DNA of 61,631 bases from Alphaproteobacteria bacterium (GTDB lineage: Bacteria > Pseudomonadota > Alphaproteobacteria > Micropepsales > Micropepsaceae): positions 1 to 61,631 of the forward strand of contig WGNJ01000032.1 of assembly GCA_016124635.1 (NCBI GenBank). The letters run 5' to 3'. The notes under the pieces are model-generated. The model was not told the DNA's origin. It worked only from the letters and a program-made list of their open reading frames with translations, and did no database searches. The position numbers and the translations under genes are program-made. This document shows, piece after piece, positions 45,452 through 55,104 of this stretch. The first letter of the stretch is position 1. Every line of letters begins with the position of its first letter.

Positions 45452-48361
45452 TTACTTCCTTACAAGCCTGTCATGTTCGACGACGGCTTTCTCGCAGCGC
45501 AGACACAAATTGGGATGGCCTTGGCTCTTGCCGACCTCCGGCAAGATACGCCAGCAGCGGGCGCATTTCATACCATCCGATTTCGCAAACGCAACGGCGA
45601 CATCCGGGACATCCTCGATGCGGAAGGCGTTTGCGGGCGCCGGTCCGGTCGAAACATGCGCCATCGACGTGATGGCGATCTCGGCAAGGTCGATCGATTT
45701 GAAGAGGTCGGCGTCGGCCGCTTCCTTGACGTGCAGAATCGGCGCCGCCTCAAGGCTTGCGCCGATGACCTTATCGCGGCGTGCGACTTCGAGCGCGCCC
45801 GTGACGACACGGCGCAACTCGCGCACGCGGTCCCAGCGTTCGGCGAGAGCATCGTCCCGCCATTCCTTCGGTACAACCGGGAAGGTCTGCAAATGGACGC
45901 TGTCGCCCTCGCCCTTGTGACGCGTGCGCCAAACCTCTTCCATCGTGAACACCATCACCGGCGCGAGCCACGTCGTCAGGTGATTAAAGAGATGGTCGAG
46001 GACCGTGCGCGCGGCGCCGCGCCGAGCGCTCGAGAGCGCGTCGCAATAGAGCGCATCTTTGCGGATGTCGAAGTAGAAGGCCGAAAGGTCCGAGGTCGCG
46101 AAGTTGAAGACCGTCGTGAAGACTCGGTTGAAGTCGAACGCTTCGTAGCCTTTGCGCACAACCTCGTCGATCTCGGCGAGGCGGTGCAGCACCCAACGCT
46201 CGAGCTCCGGCATGTCCTTCGGCGCGACGCGCTCGCTGTCGTTCCAGTCGCGTAGATTAGCAAGAATGTAGCGCAGCGTGTTCCTGAGCTTGCGATAGCT
46301 CTCGACGTTGGCCTTCAGGATCTCGGGCCCGAGACGCGTGTCTTCCGTGAAGTCGGACGATGCCGTCCAAATGCGCAGGATCTCGATGCCGTTTTGATCG
46401 GCGACCTTTTGCGGCTCAACGGTGTTACCGAGCGACTTCGACTGCTTGTAGCCCTTCTCGTCGAGAACGAAGCCGTGTGTGAGGACCGTCTTGAACGGTG
46501 CGCGGCCGCGCGTACCGCTCGCTTCGAGCAGCGACGACTGAAACCAGCCGCGATGCTGGTCCGAGCCTTCGAGGTAAAGGTCGGCCGGCCAACCCTGGCT
46601 CGGATCCGGCTCGATGACGAAGGCATGCGTCGAGCCCGACTCGAACCAGACGTCGATGATGTCATCGACGCGATCGTAGTCGGCGGCCTTATAGTTGTTG
46701 CCGAGGAATTCCTGAACGTCGGTCGTGAACCAAACATCGGTGCCGCCGCGTGCGACAGCCTCGGCGACGCGCGTGTTCACATCGGCGTCGCGCAGCACCT
46801 CGCCGTCGGCCTTGCGCACGAAAATCGGGATCGGAACGCCCCAAGCGCGTTGGCGCGAGATGACCCAGTCGGGCCGCGTCTCGACCATCGCGCGCAGCCT
46901 GTTGCGGCCCTGAGCCGGGACGAAATGCGTGTCGTCGATCGCCTTCAGCGCTAGCTGCCGCAACGTCTTGCCGTGCAGGTTCGCGATGGGCTTGTCCATC
47001 GCGATGAACCATTGCGGCGTGTTGCGGAAGATGACGGGAGCCTTCGACCGCCACGAATGCGGATAGTCGTGGCGCAGCTTGCCCTTGGCGAGGAGCGCGC
47101 CCGCCTTCTGCAGCTCACCGATGACGGCACCGTTGGCGTCGCCGTCCTTGCCCTCGGCGGTCAGGATCCGCTTGCCGGCGAAGATCGGAACGCTCGGATA
47201 GAAGGCGCCGTCCTCGGCAACGGTGTAAGGAATCCGCTCGCCATCCTTCGGGTGCCACTCCGGATGCAGCATCCAGATGTCGAAGTCTTCCTCGCCGTGG
47301 CCGGGCGCGGTGTGCACGAAGCCGGTGCCGGTGTCGTCGGTGACATGATCGCCGGCAAGAAGCGGCACCGGAAAATCATAGCCGCGGCCGTGGAACGGAT
47401 GCAGGCTGATCAGGCCGGCCGGATCGACATCCGCTTCGCGCGCCCACGCTTCTATCTTGGCCGCGTTCTTTGTCGTCTCGGCGAGCGTGTCGGCGAGCAG
47501 CAGCAGTTCGCCCGGCGCCGCGCCCGAGCCCTCGGCCACTGCGGTCACGCGATAGAGACCGTAAGCGATCTTCGGCGAATAGCAGATCGCGCGGTTGCCG
47601 GGGATCGTCCAGGGCGTGGTCGTCCAGATCACGACTTTCGCCTTGGCGACATCGGGATGATGGTTCTTCGCTGTGTCGGCTTGGATCGGAAATTTGACGA
47701 AGATCGTGGGCGACAGCTTCTCGTGATACTCGACCTCGGCTTCGGCGAGCGCCGTCTTCTCGACGACCGACCACATCACCGGCTTCGAGCCGCGATACAG
47801 CAAGCCGTTCATCACGAACTTCTGGATCTCGCGCACGATGATGGCTTCGCTCGCCGGCGCCATGGTCGTGTAGGGATTGTCCCACTCGCCGATCACGCCC
47901 AGACGTTTGAACTCCGAGCGCTGAACATCCAGCCAGTGATTGGCGAAGTCGCGGCACTCCTTGCGGAATTCGATGAGCGGAACCTGGTCCTTGTCCTTGC
48001 CGCTGCCGCGATATTTCTCCTCGACCTTCCATTCGATCGGGAGGCCGTGGCAGTCCCAGCCGTGGATGTACGGCACATCCTTGCCGAGCATGCCTTGGCT
48101 GCGGATGACGAAGTCCTTGAGGATCTTGTTGAGTCCGGTGCCCAGGTGGATGTGCCCGTTCGCATAGGGCGGACCGTCGTGAAAGACGAATTTCGGGCGG
48201 CCTTTCGCGACCTCGCGCAGACGCTTGTAAAAGCCAATCTTATCCCACCAGGCGAGCCATTCGGGCTCGGCCTTCGGCAGGCCCGCCTTCATCGGGAAGG
48301 CGGTGTCGGGCAGGAAGAGAGTGTCTTTGTATTCGCGCGTCGGTGCGGCGTCGGTGGTCAT
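45452..48361 (-). CDS. ileS: Isoleucyl-tRNA synthetase
   Basis: A 969-aa class I synthetase. The ATP site is GPPYANGHIHLGTGL, in which the HIGH motif reads HLGT. KQSKS serves as the KMSKS loop. The editing domain contains TTTPWTIPGNRAI, and the C-terminal zinc finger has CARCWRIL plus CLRCE. The ATG at 48361 is preferred over a TTG six codons upstream. It heads an operon with lspA and the DUF3035 gene. I see no T-box or other leader structure in the 205 bases upstream. Confidence 0.97.
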   Translation of the reverse strand: MTTDAAPTREYKDTLFLPDTAFPMKAGLPKAEPEWLAWWDKIGFYKRLREVAKGRPKFVFHDGPPYANGHIHLGTGLNKILKDFVIRSQGMLGKDVPYIHGWDCHGLPIEWKVEEKYRGSGKDKDQVPLIEFRKECRDFANHWLDVQRSEFKRLGVIGEWDNPYTTMAPASEAIIVREIQKFVMNGLLYRGSKPVMWSVVEKTALAEAEVEYHEKLSPTIFVKFPIQADTAKNHHPDVAKAKVVIWTTTPWTIPGNRAICYSPKIAYGLYRVTAVAEGSGAAPGELLLLADTLAETTKNAAKIEAWAREADVDPAGLISLHPFHGRGYDFPVPLLAGDHVTDDTGTGFVHTAPGHGEEDFDIWMLHPEWHPKDGERIPYTVAEDGAFYPSVPIFAGKRILTAEGKDGDANGAVIGELQKAGALLAKGKLRHDYPHSWRSKAPVIFRNTPQWFIAMDKPIANLHGKTLRQLALKAIDDTHFVPAQGRNRLRAMVETRPDWVISRQRAWGVPIPIFVRKADGEVLRDADVNTRVAEAVARGGTDVWFTTDVQEFLGNNYKAADYDRVDDIIDVWFESGSTHAFVIEPDPSQGWPADLYLEGSDQHRGWFQSSLLEASGTRGRAPFKTVLTHGFVLDEKGYKQSKSLGNTVEPQKVADQNGIEILRIWTASSDFTEDTRLGPEILKANVESYRKLRNTLRYILANLRDWNDSERVAPKDMPELERWVLHRLAEIDEVVRKGYEAFDFNRVFTTVFNFATSDLSAFYFDIRKDALYCDALSSARRGAARTVLDHLFNHLTTWLAPVMVFTMEEVWRTRHKGEGDSVHLQTFPVVPKEWRDDALAERWDRVRELRRVVTGALEVARRDKVIGASLEAAPILHVKEAADADLFKSIDLAEIAITSMAHVSTGPAPANAFRIEDVPDVAVAFAKSDGMKCARCWRILPEVGKSQGHPNLCLRCEKAVVEHDRLVRK

Positions 48362-48566
48362 CTGATGTCTCGTCGGCAAATCGTGGTGCGTTCAATGCCG
48401 CGGCGCGCGCGGCGATGCGGCGGCTGCTTCTTTAGGCAACCGCGCCAGTAATTCGTGCCGTCGAGATCACTATCATCATCATACTCATGCCATCCCCCTC
48501 GGGACCCAGGGCAGGCGGGCTTGTAGCAAAGGCGCGACATCCGGTCAAAGCGACTTGTCGACGTGG

Positions 48567-49115
48567 TCACCCAAAGCCAAGCGGGCGGAAGGCGACGGGA
48601 TCCGTGCCCTCGAAGACGACTCGAAACAGCGCCGGATTGGCGATTGCGCGCCAATCGTCGAAGCCGAATTCCGGACGCATGTGTTTGAGCACCGACGACA
48701 GCAGCAAGCCGTGCGTCGCGACCACGGGCAGACGATGATTCGCCGAAGCAATGTCGCCGAGCGCCGCCAGTGCCCTCGCCTGTGTCTCGCGCAAGCTGTC
48801 GCCGCCCTCAAGGCGATGATCGAGATCCTCGAGCGAGCGCCGGGTGTGTGCGAGCCACTCCGGCGTCGGCAGCAGCGACATCGTGTGTTCGCGAAGCCGT
48901 TCATCGATGCCGATGCGCAGACCGGACACTTTTGCGAACGGCTCGATCGACTGGAGGGCGCGCGCATAAGGGCTGGCGTAGGCGGCATCGGCGCCGAGCC
49001 CGCTCAAGGCGGGCGCAAGTGCTTCCGCGTCGGCGAAGCCACGCTCCGTCAGAGGGGCGTCGTTCGCTGGGCCGGTGCTTTCGCAATGCCTTAGCAGAAT
49101 GAGAACGCGGCGCAT
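48567..49115 (-). CDS. Histidine phosphatase family protein
   Basis: A 182-aa phosphoglycerate-mutase-like phosphatase. LRHCES holds the phospho-accepting His (RHxxS), the second catalytic Arg is in SPYARALQS, and the later VVATHG provides the second His. EH in RLREHTMS fits the general acid region. The substrate is unknown. It lies 3 bases after the Gfo/Idh gene on the same strand and shares its operon. Confidence 0.9.
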   Translation of the reverse strand: MRRVLILLRHCESTGPANDAPLTERGFADAEALAPALSGLGADAAYASPYARALQSIEPFAKVSGLRIGIDERLREHTMSLLPTPEWLAHTRRSLEDLDHRLEGGDSLRETQARALAALGDIASANHRLPVVATHGLLLSSVLKHMRPEFGFDDWRAIANPALFRVVFEGTDPVAFRPLGFG

Positions 49116-49118
49116 GGC

Positions 49119-50090
49119 CTAGCCTCGCGCCGCCGCGCGAACGGCGTCAATCGCGGCCATCGATTTGATCGGATCATCTTTGGCGAGCGGGAACGCGGCG
49201 CCGTCGTGCAAGGTGGCAACGACGGCATCGAGCTGAGCCGCGAACGTCGACGGGCCCTCGAATTTCTCGGCGCGCTTCTCGCCGTTCACGGTCAGCTCGA
49301 AGAGGTGACCCATATGCGGCGCGAGCGGATTGATCACGTGCAAGGCGCCACGCGTGCCTTCGACGTCGAGAAAGGCTTTGAAGCCCTCGCCGTCCATGCC
49401 GCACGAGATCTTCGCGACAGCGCCTGACGGAAACAAAAGATCGGCTTCGGTCTCGGCGTCGACACCGTCGACCATGCGCATCCGCGCCGCCGTGACGCGC
49501 GGCTCCTCGCCTGCCACAACGCGCGCCCACTGCAGCGGATAGCAGCCGAGATCCATCAGCGCGCCACCGCCGAGCGCCGCGTTCCAACGAAACTCTTCCG
49601 GCGTCTTGGGAATGGGAACATGGAAGGCGGCTTCAATGCGCGTGATCTTGCCCAGCCCGCCCTCGCGCACGACCTCGACGATGCGATGCCACAGCGCGTG
49701 GTGGCGGTAGTGGAAGGCTTCGAAGACGCGCTTGCCGGGCTTTGCCGCGGCGACGATTTCGGCGGCCTCTTGCGCGTTCGCTGCAAACGGTTTCTCGACC
49801 AGAACATCCTTACCGGCTTGCAGCGCTCTTATCGCCACGGCTTTGTGCAAGGCAGGCGGCGTCGCGATGTAGACGACATCGATATCGGGATCGGCGATCA
49901 ACTCATCGTAGGACGCATAGGCTTTGGCGATGCCGTGGGTCTCAGCGAACTGCTTGGCGCGGAGTGGATCGCGCGCCGCGATGCCCGTGACCGTCGTGCG
50001 CGGATTGGCAGCCGCCGGCGCGACCATCGCATAGACCGCCACACGCGCCGCGCCGATGATACCGATCCTGAGCGGTTGTTCTACCGGCAT
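49119..50090 (-). CDS. Gfo/Idh/MocA family NAD(P)-dependent oxidoreductase
   Basis: A 323-aa dehydrogenase. The N-terminal Rossmann fold begins with RIGIIGAARVA (GxxGxA), the conserved EKPFA sits near residue 98, and the C-terminal alpha/beta substrate domain follows. Members oxidise or reduce sugars and cyclitols. The start shares one base with the ribF stop (TGATG), indicating co-translation. The substrate is unknown. Confidence 0.9.
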   Translation of the reverse strand: MPVEQPLRIGIIGAARVAVYAMVAPAAANPRTTVTGIAARDPLRAKQFAETHGIAKAYASYDELIADPDIDVVYIATPPALHKAVAIRALQAGKDVLVEKPFAANAQEAAEIVAAAKPGKRVFEAFHYRHHALWHRIVEVVREGGLGKITRIEAAFHVPIPKTPEEFRWNAALGGGALMDLGCYPLQWARVVAGEEPRVTAARMRMVDGVDAETEADLLFPSGAVAKISCGMDGEGFKAFLDVEGTRGALHVINPLAPHMGHLFELTVNGEKRAEKFEGPSTFAAQLDAVVATLHDGAAFPLAKDDPIKSMAAIDAVRAAARG

Positions 50091-51040
50091 CAGAGCGGCG
50101 GCGCGGTTTCGGGCGTACGTGCCAATATCCGCTTTGCTTCAGCGCAGTCGGCCGTCATTTGCGCGACCAGCTCGTCCGCGCTCGGAAACTTCAGCTCGGG
50201 GCGCAGGAACGAAACAAACTCGACGACGATCGGCTGGCCATAGATATCTTCGTCGAAGTCGAAGATGTGAACTTCGAGCAGCACGTCCTTCTTGTCGAAG
50301 GTCGGACGGCGACCGTAGTTGGCGGCGCCGTGGTAGCGCCGGCCACCCACTTCGACACGCACGGCGTAGATACCGAGCGCGGGCTCGAGCGTGCCCTCGA
50401 GCGAAACGTTCGCCGTCGGAAAACCGAGCGTGCGGCCGCGCTTGTCGCCGTGCGCCACCCTGCCCTCGACCGTCCACCAGTGGCCGAGCAGCCGCGCGGC
50501 CCGGTCGGGCTTGCCTTCGCGTAGAAGTTCGCGAATGCGGGTCGACGAAATCTTCGGCACGTCGCCGGTTCCGACCGGATCGAAAATGGTGACGCGATAA
50601 CCGTGCGGGCCAGCGAGCGCCTTCAAAAGCTGCGTGTTGCCGGTGCGGCCCTTGCCGAATTGGAAATCCTCGCCGACGACGATGTGGCGGACGCGCATGC
50701 CGCCTATCAGCACCTTCTCGACAAACTCCTCCGCCGTCAGCGATGCCAACGCCTTGTCGAAGTGCAGCGCATATAGAATGTCGGTGCCGTAGTGTTCGAG
50801 CAGCCGGGTCTTGGCGCGGAACGGGGTCAGTCGAAAGCGCGGGCCGTCAGGCTTGAAGAATTCCTGCGGGTGCGGCTCGAAGATCAGCGCCCCCAATTCG
50901 GCGCCGATCTTGCGGCCTTCCTCTTTGGCTCGCGCCAGCAGCGCCTGATGACCGCGGTGAACGCCGTCGAAATTGCCGATCGCAATCGACGCGCCCCTCG
51001 CCGATGCCGGCAGATGTTCAAAGTGCCGGAAGATCTGCAT
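50090..51040 (-). CDS. ribF: Bifunctional riboflavin kinase/FAD synthetase
   Basis: A 316-aa enzyme that phosphorylates riboflavin to FMN and adenylates it to FAD. The N-terminal nucleotidyltransferase domain has IGNFDGVHRGHQ, and the later ISSTRIRELLREG is its ATP site. The C-terminal kinase domain has GRTLGFPTANV with the PTAN motif. Immediate linkage to ileS and lspA (with a few genes between) is a common bacterial order. Confidence 0.96.
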   Translation of the reverse strand: MQIFRHFEHLPASARGASIAIGNFDGVHRGHQALLARAKEEGRKIGAELGALIFEPHPQEFFKPDGPRFRLTPFRAKTRLLEHYGTDILYALHFDKALASLTAEEFVEKVLIGGMRVRHIVVGEDFQFGKGRTGNTQLLKALAGPHGYRVTIFDPVGTGDVPKISSTRIRELLREGKPDRAARLLGHWWTVEGRVAHGDKRGRTLGFPTANVSLEGTLEPALGIYAVRVEVGGRRYHGAANYGRRPTFDKKDVLLEVHIFDFDEDIYGQPIVVEFVSFLRPELKFPSADELVAQMTADCAEAKRILARTPETAPPL

Positions 51041-51065
51041 CGATGAGCGCGTCGGCGGCCTTGGG

Positions 51066-51491
51066 TTATTTGTTGCGCGAGGGGACCATGATCGTCGCCT
51101 CGCCGTCGATCACCACAGTATCGCCGACTTTACACACCGTCGAGAAGTTGGCGCGGCGCTTTTCGGGGATGATCTCGGTTACCGTACAAGTGGCGACGAC
51201 CGTGTCGCCGATCCTGACCGGCGCTTTGAAGCGCAGCGTCTGGCTCATGTAGATCGCGCCCGGGCCCGGCAGCTTGGTGCCGAAGACGGTCGAAATGAAC
51301 CCGGCCGACAGCATGCCATGCGCAATACGTGTCTTGAATGGCGTCTTTTCAGCGAAGGATTGATCGAGGTGTACCGGGTTGGTGTCGCCCGAGACGCCGG
51401 CAAAGAGCACGATGTCCGCTTCGCTGACAGTCTTGGCGAAGGACGCGGATTGGCCGGTCTTCAGATCTTCGATGAAATAGCCTTCGGACAT
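51066..51491 (-). CDS. MaoC-like (R)-specific enoyl-CoA hydratase
   Basis: A 141-aa single hotdog-fold hydratase. The hydratase-2 motif is AGVSGDTNPVHLD (D36 and H41 in the active site) followed by IAHGMLSAGF, matching PhaJ-type enzymes that feed (R)-3-hydroxyacyl-CoA into polyhydroxyalkanoate synthesis. AAAGGTGG precedes the ATG at 51491; a start at 51524 lacks one. No other PHA genes are in the window, so the physiological role is open. Confidence 0.88.
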   Translation of the reverse strand: MSEGYFIEDLKTGQSASFAKTVSEADIVLFAGVSGDTNPVHLDQSFAEKTPFKTRIAHGMLSAGFISTVFGTKLPGPGAIYMSQTLRFKAPVRIGDTVVATCTVTEIIPEKRRANFSTVCKVGDTVVIDGEATIMVPSRNK

Positions 51492-51560
51492 GTCGACCAC
51501 CTTTCGGAGCGAGGGGAGCGGCAATCTATCGGCGTGACGCTACGCTCACAAGCGACGGCG

Positions 51561-52442
51561 CTACCAGACCAAGCGTCGCATTGCCGCGATGGCCTTGAGA
51601 CCATCATGGCTCAGGACGTGCGCGATGCGCTCGGGATCCGGCTTGCCCTCCGCATCCGCGAGTTCCGCCTCGTGGATGCCGCCGGTTATGAGCAACACAT
51701 CGATGCCGGCGCGCGTCGCACCGAGAACGTCGGTCTTGAGACCGTCGCCGATCGCGAGCCATTTTCTTTTGTCGATCGCGCGGGCGGCCGTTTGTTCGAG
51801 GCGACGGGCGACAAAGTCGTAGACGGGCAAATGAGGCTTGCCGAGATAAAGCACGTCGCCGCCCATTTCTTGATACAACTTGCCGAGCGCGCCGGCGCAA
51901 TAGATGAGCCGATCGCCGCGTTGAACGACCAAGTCGGGATTGGCGCAGATCAAGGGCAAATCGCGCGCCCGCGCCTTGGTCCAGAGGTCGCGATAATCGT
52001 CGGGACCTTCCTTCGTGTCGTCAAACGGGCCGGTACAGACGATGGCTTGCGCATCCTCCATCGCGACGCGCGCGACGTTGTAGCCTTCGAACAGCGGCAG
52101 GTCGCGATCCGGACCGACATGGAAGACGCTCAGCGTCTTTCCGTCCGCCGTGCGCTCGGCAAAAACGCTTTGGGTCAGATCGCCCGAGGTGACGATCGCG
52201 TCGTAGGCGTCGCGCGGCACCTTGAGCGATTCCAGCTGGTCCATGATCGGCGCCGACGGACGGGGCGCATTCGAGAGCAGCAGCACGATCTTGTTGCCGG
52301 CTCGTGCCCGCTTCAAGCAATCGACGACGCCGGGATAAGCCTCCCGGCCGTTGTGAATGACGCCCCAAACATCGCAAATCAGCGCGTCGTAGCGTGGGGC
52401 GAGCGCGGAAAGACCTTGAATTATTCGTATCGGCTGGGACAT
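51561..52442 (-). CDS. TIGR01459-type HAD-superfamily hydrolase
   Basis: A 293-aa NagD-like HAD protein. Motif I reads CDVWGV: the nucleophile D24 is kept, but the usual second Asp is Trp, a feature of the TIGR01459 group. Motif II is LLSNAP and the metal-binding motif is GDGLKTDV. The substrate is unknown. Its place near ribF is conserved in alphaproteobacteria. It lies 32 bases before the EAL protein gene's end on the same strand. Confidence 0.9.
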   Translation of the reverse strand: MSQPIRIIQGLSALAPRYDALICDVWGVIHNGREAYPGVVDCLKRARAGNKIVLLLSNAPRPSAPIMDQLESLKVPRDAYDAIVTSGDLTQSVFAERTADGKTLSVFHVGPDRDLPLFEGYNVARVAMEDAQAIVCTGPFDDTKEGPDDYRDLWTKARARDLPLICANPDLVVQRGDRLIYCAGALGKLYQEMGGDVLYLGKPHLPVYDFVARRLEQTAARAIDKRKWLAIGDGLKTDVLGATRAGIDVLLITGGIHEAELADAEGKPDPERIAHVLSHDGLKAIAAMRRLVW

Positions 52443-52474
52443 GCCGCGCGGCGTGCCAGATCACCGGGCGCGCG

Positions 52475-53761
52475 TCAACGTCTCCCCGACGCCGCGCGCG
52501 GACGAACCGGCGGCATCGGCACGTGAATTGGGCTCGGCTTCACCGTACCCAGGACCGTTTCGCGGATCGGCCGCGGCTCGCCGAACAAGTAGCCCTGGCC
52601 GAAGTCGAGATTGTAGTCGAGGAGATCGATCACATCGCGTTCGGCCTCGATGCGCTCGGCGATGAGATTCAAGCCAAAGCGCGCAAGCAGATCCTTGAGG
52701 TCGGCAGGATGAACGGAGGCACCGTTTTCGTCCGGATCGCCAAGCAGCAGTCCCGCCGCAACCTTCACATGACGAACGCCGTAGTGTCGCGCCTTCGCCA
52801 CGTCGATATCCAGATTGGTCACCTTGTCCATCGAGAAGGTGAAGCCCATGTCGGCGAGCAATCTGAGATTCGAATCTTCTGTCTTGCCGAGATTTTCGAT
52901 CGTCTCCTGGCTGATCTCGAAAACCAGCTGACCGGAAAGCTCGCGGTTGTCGCGCATGAACTCGGCGAACTGCGTGAAGAAGTTCGCGTCGCGCAGGGTC
53001 TCATGCGAAATGTTGCAGAAGATGCCGATCTCCTTGTTGCGCTGAGCCCAACGGCGCACGACCTGGACGCAGCGGAACAGCAATACATTGTCGACAAGCG
53101 ACATGAGGCCGGCCGACTCGGCAACGCGGATATATTGCGAGGGCATGATCAACGAGCCGTCTTCAGCACGCAGCCGCGAGAGCGCCTCGTAGTAGCGGAC
53201 CTTGCGCTGCGGCAGGCTGACGACCGGCTGAAGATAAAGATCGACGCGGTTGTCCTCGAGCGAACGGCGAATGGTCTCCAGCATTTCTTCGTCGTCGGGG
53301 CCGGACGGGCCGCGCACGACGTTGTCGTCGTAATAATCGTCGATTTCGTCCTCTTCGGCCTCGTCACGCTCGACTTCGCGCGCGCGGTCGGCGATCGACA
53401 CGGCGAGGCGTTGAATCAAAGACTCAAGCACTTTGACCTCTGAGACGATGCGGTCGTTGCGCGAGGCCATGGTGCCGTCGACATGAGCCTTAAGCTCGAC
53501 GAGAGCGCGGCGCGTCACCTCGGCGTCGGTTCGCAGACGGTCGTGCGCGTTGCCGAGATGTTCGAAAGCGGCGCCGATCCGGGTTCGCTCGTCGGTTCTC
53601 TCGAATAGGAGATCGAAATACGAAGCGAGAACGACGATGAAGCCCATCGTGAGCACGGCGCCGACGGCATCCGTCGCGCCCAAGCGGAATAGGACGGCCG
53701 CGATGACCGAGCCGGCGGCAAGCGCGAGCGCGAGCACCGTCATATGACTCAAACGCGGCAT
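52475..53761 (-). CDS. Membrane-anchored, probably degenerate EAL domain protein (TipF-like)
   Basis: A 428-aa protein: two membrane helices (residues 7-27 and 32-53), a helical linker with an acidic run (about 60-160, likely coiled coil), then an EAL domain (168-405). The catalytic residues are E192 (YEAL), N250 (CNIS), E282 (FEIS), K333, E369 and Q389, all present. The metal-binding DDFG motif is MDKV (M311, D312), so one essential Asp is gone. The layout matches Caulobacter TipF, a c-di-GMP receptor that places flagella; identity with TipF is inference. The C-terminal tail is Pro/Arg-rich. Confidence 0.85.
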   Translation of the reverse strand: MPRLSHMTVLALALAAGSVIAAVLFRLGATDAVGAVLTMGFIVVLASYFDLLFERTDERTRIGAAFEHLGNAHDRLRTDAEVTRRALVELKAHVDGTMASRNDRIVSEVKVLESLIQRLAVSIADRAREVERDEAEEDEIDDYYDDNVVRGPSGPDDEEMLETIRRSLEDNRVDLYLQPVVSLPQRKVRYYEALSRLRAEDGSLIMPSQYIRVAESAGLMSLVDNVLLFRCVQVVRRWAQRNKEIGIFCNISHETLRDANFFTQFAEFMRDNRELSGQLVFEISQETIENLGKTEDSNLRLLADMGFTFSMDKVTNLDIDVAKARHYGVRHVKVAAGLLLGDPDENGASVHPADLKDLLARFGLNLIAERIEAERDVIDLLDYNLDFGQGYLFGEPRPIRETVLGTVKPSPIHVPMPPVRPRAASGRR

Positions 53762-53876
53762 GAAACCCGACCGAATGCCCCTCTTTTCCCTCGATTCGCT
53801 AGGGTCTGCCCTATCCGTTGATAAGTCGTTAACCTTCGCGTTAACTCGCGCCCGATGCACCGCTAGGAGCCCGACC

Positions 53877-54356
53877 ATGACCAATGCGCACTCATTCTCC
53901 TTCACGTCGATCGAAGGCCAACCGCTGCCGATGTCGAGCTTCAAGGGAAAGGCGGTGCTCGTCGTCAACACCGCCAGCGAGTGCGGGCTGACGCCGCAAT
54001 ACAAAGGGCTCGAAGCGCTCTGGAAGGCGCGCAAGGACAAGGGGCTCGTGGTGCTCGGCGTGCCGTCGAACGATTTCGGCGCGCAAGAGCCCGGCGGCGA
54101 GAAGCAGATCAAGGAGTTCTGCGAGATGCGCTACGGCGTCGACTTTCCGCTGACATCGAAGGAGCACGTGATCGGCGGTTCGGCCCACCCGATGTTCAAA
54201 TGGATCGCCGGCGAACTCGGCGAGGGCGCGGCGCCGAAGTGGAATTTTCACAAGTACCTGATCGGCAAGGACGGCTCGATCGCCGGCACCTTCGGTTCAC
54301 GCACCGAGCCCGACGCAGCGGAACTAACGCAGGCGATCGACGCAGCTCTGAAATAG
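53877..54356 (+). CDS. Glutathione peroxidase (Cys type)
   Basis: A 159-aa thiol peroxidase that detoxifies hydroperoxides. The peroxidatic Cys is C36 (TASECGLT), the tetrad partners are in NDFGAQEPG and KWNFHKYL, and FGSRTEPD ends the domain. It is cytoplasmic, with no signal. The ATG at 53877 follows TAGGAG. It is convergent with the OmpA-like gene across a terminator. In such bacterial enzymes thioredoxin is often the real reductant. Confidence 0.95.
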   Translation: MTNAHSFSFTSIEGQPLPMSSFKGKAVLVVNTASECGLTPQYKGLEALWKARKDKGLVVLGVPSNDFGAQEPGGEKQIKEFCEMRYGVDFPLTSKEHVIGGSAHPMFKWIAGELGEGAAPKWNFHKYLIGKDGSIAGTFGSRTEPDAAELTQAIDAALK

Positions 54357-54396
54357 GAGCCGGCTCGAGCCCTCGAACCCTTCCGACAAAAGACAA

Positions 54397-54422
54397 ACGC
54401 CGCCGAATTGCTTCGGCGGCGT
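54397..54422. terminator. Bidirectional terminator between convergent genes
   Basis: A perfect 11-bp stem (ACGCCGCCGAA / TTCGGCGGCGT) with loop TTGC. On the minus strand TTTGTCTTTTG follows directly, a good terminator for the OmpA-like gene (54448). On the plus strand it is followed by CGGCATTT, a weaker end for the peroxidase gene. Confidence 0.8.
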
Positions 54423-54447
54423 CGGCATTTGGATCGCGTCGTTCGAG

Positions 54448-55104
54448 TTACGACGTGAACGGAATGATTTGAATCTCGACGCGGCGGTTCTTGGCGCGGC
54501 CGGCCGCCGTGGCGTTGCTCGCAATCGGATGCATCTCGCCGAAGCCTTCGACGTACATGCGCGGCGCGATCACCCCGTTGTCCTCGAGCACGCCGGCCAC
54601 CGCGTCAGCCCGGCGCTCGCTGAGCTCTTGGTTGTGGCGGGTGGAACCCGTCGAGTCCGTGTGACCAGCGACCTCGATCGTCGTGCGATTGTAGTGCGCG
54701 AGCACTTCGCCGACGGCCGCAAGCACTTGATAAAACTGCGGCTTCACTCGATCGCTGTCGACGTCGAAGGTGACGTCGCTCTCCATGTTGAGGATGATGT
54801 AATCGCCCCTGCGCGTGACGCTGACGCCCGCGGCGCGGAGGCGGTGACGCAACTCGGCTTCTTGGTCGTCCATGTAGCCGCCGACGGCAGCACCCGCGAG
54901 CGCGCCGATGCCTGCGCCGATAAGCGCGTTGCGGCCGGCCTGATGGCGATTGGTCAGGGCACCGATGCCCGCACCCGCGAGGCCGCCGATGACTGCGCCG
55001 CGCGTCGCGTGGCTCGTCTTTTCCTCACCAGTATAGGGGTCTCTCGTTTGACACGCCGAGACGAGGAGTGCCGCGCAAACGACGGCGGCGATTGATTTCC
55101 ACAT
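54448..55104 (-). CDS. OmpA-family lipoprotein with glycine-zipper region
   Basis: A 218-aa outer-membrane protein. A signal with lipobox VSAC (about residues 15-18) is followed by a glycine-zipper hydrophobic stretch (GLAGAGIGAL and ALIGAGIGALAGAAVGG, residues 35-78). The C-terminal OmpA domain (about 100-218) has peptidoglycan-binding VAGHTDSTGS and NQELSERRADAV. It should tether the outer membrane to peptidoglycan, like Pal/YfiB. Its stop is followed by the bidirectional terminator. Confidence 0.9.
   Translation of the reverse strand: MWKSIAAVVCAALLVSACQTRDPYTGEEKTSHATRGAVIGGLAGAGIGALTNRHQAGRNALIGAGIGALAGAAVGGYMDDQEAELRHRLRAAGVSVTRRGDYIILNMESDVTFDVDSDRVKPQFYQVLAAVGEVLAHYNRTTIEVAGHTDSTGSTRHNQELSERRADAVAGVLEDNGVIAPRMYVEGFGEMHPIASNATAAGRAKNRRVEIQIIPFTS

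Noticed and set aside
46973..48451. A 492-codon plus-strand frame opposite ileS
   Set aside because: Antisense of a highly conserved synthetase; no protein-like composition.
48362..48566. Search for a T-box or other leader in front of ileS
   Set aside because: No conserved T-box core or attenuator stem seen; T-boxes on ileS are typical of Firmicutes and Actinobacteria.
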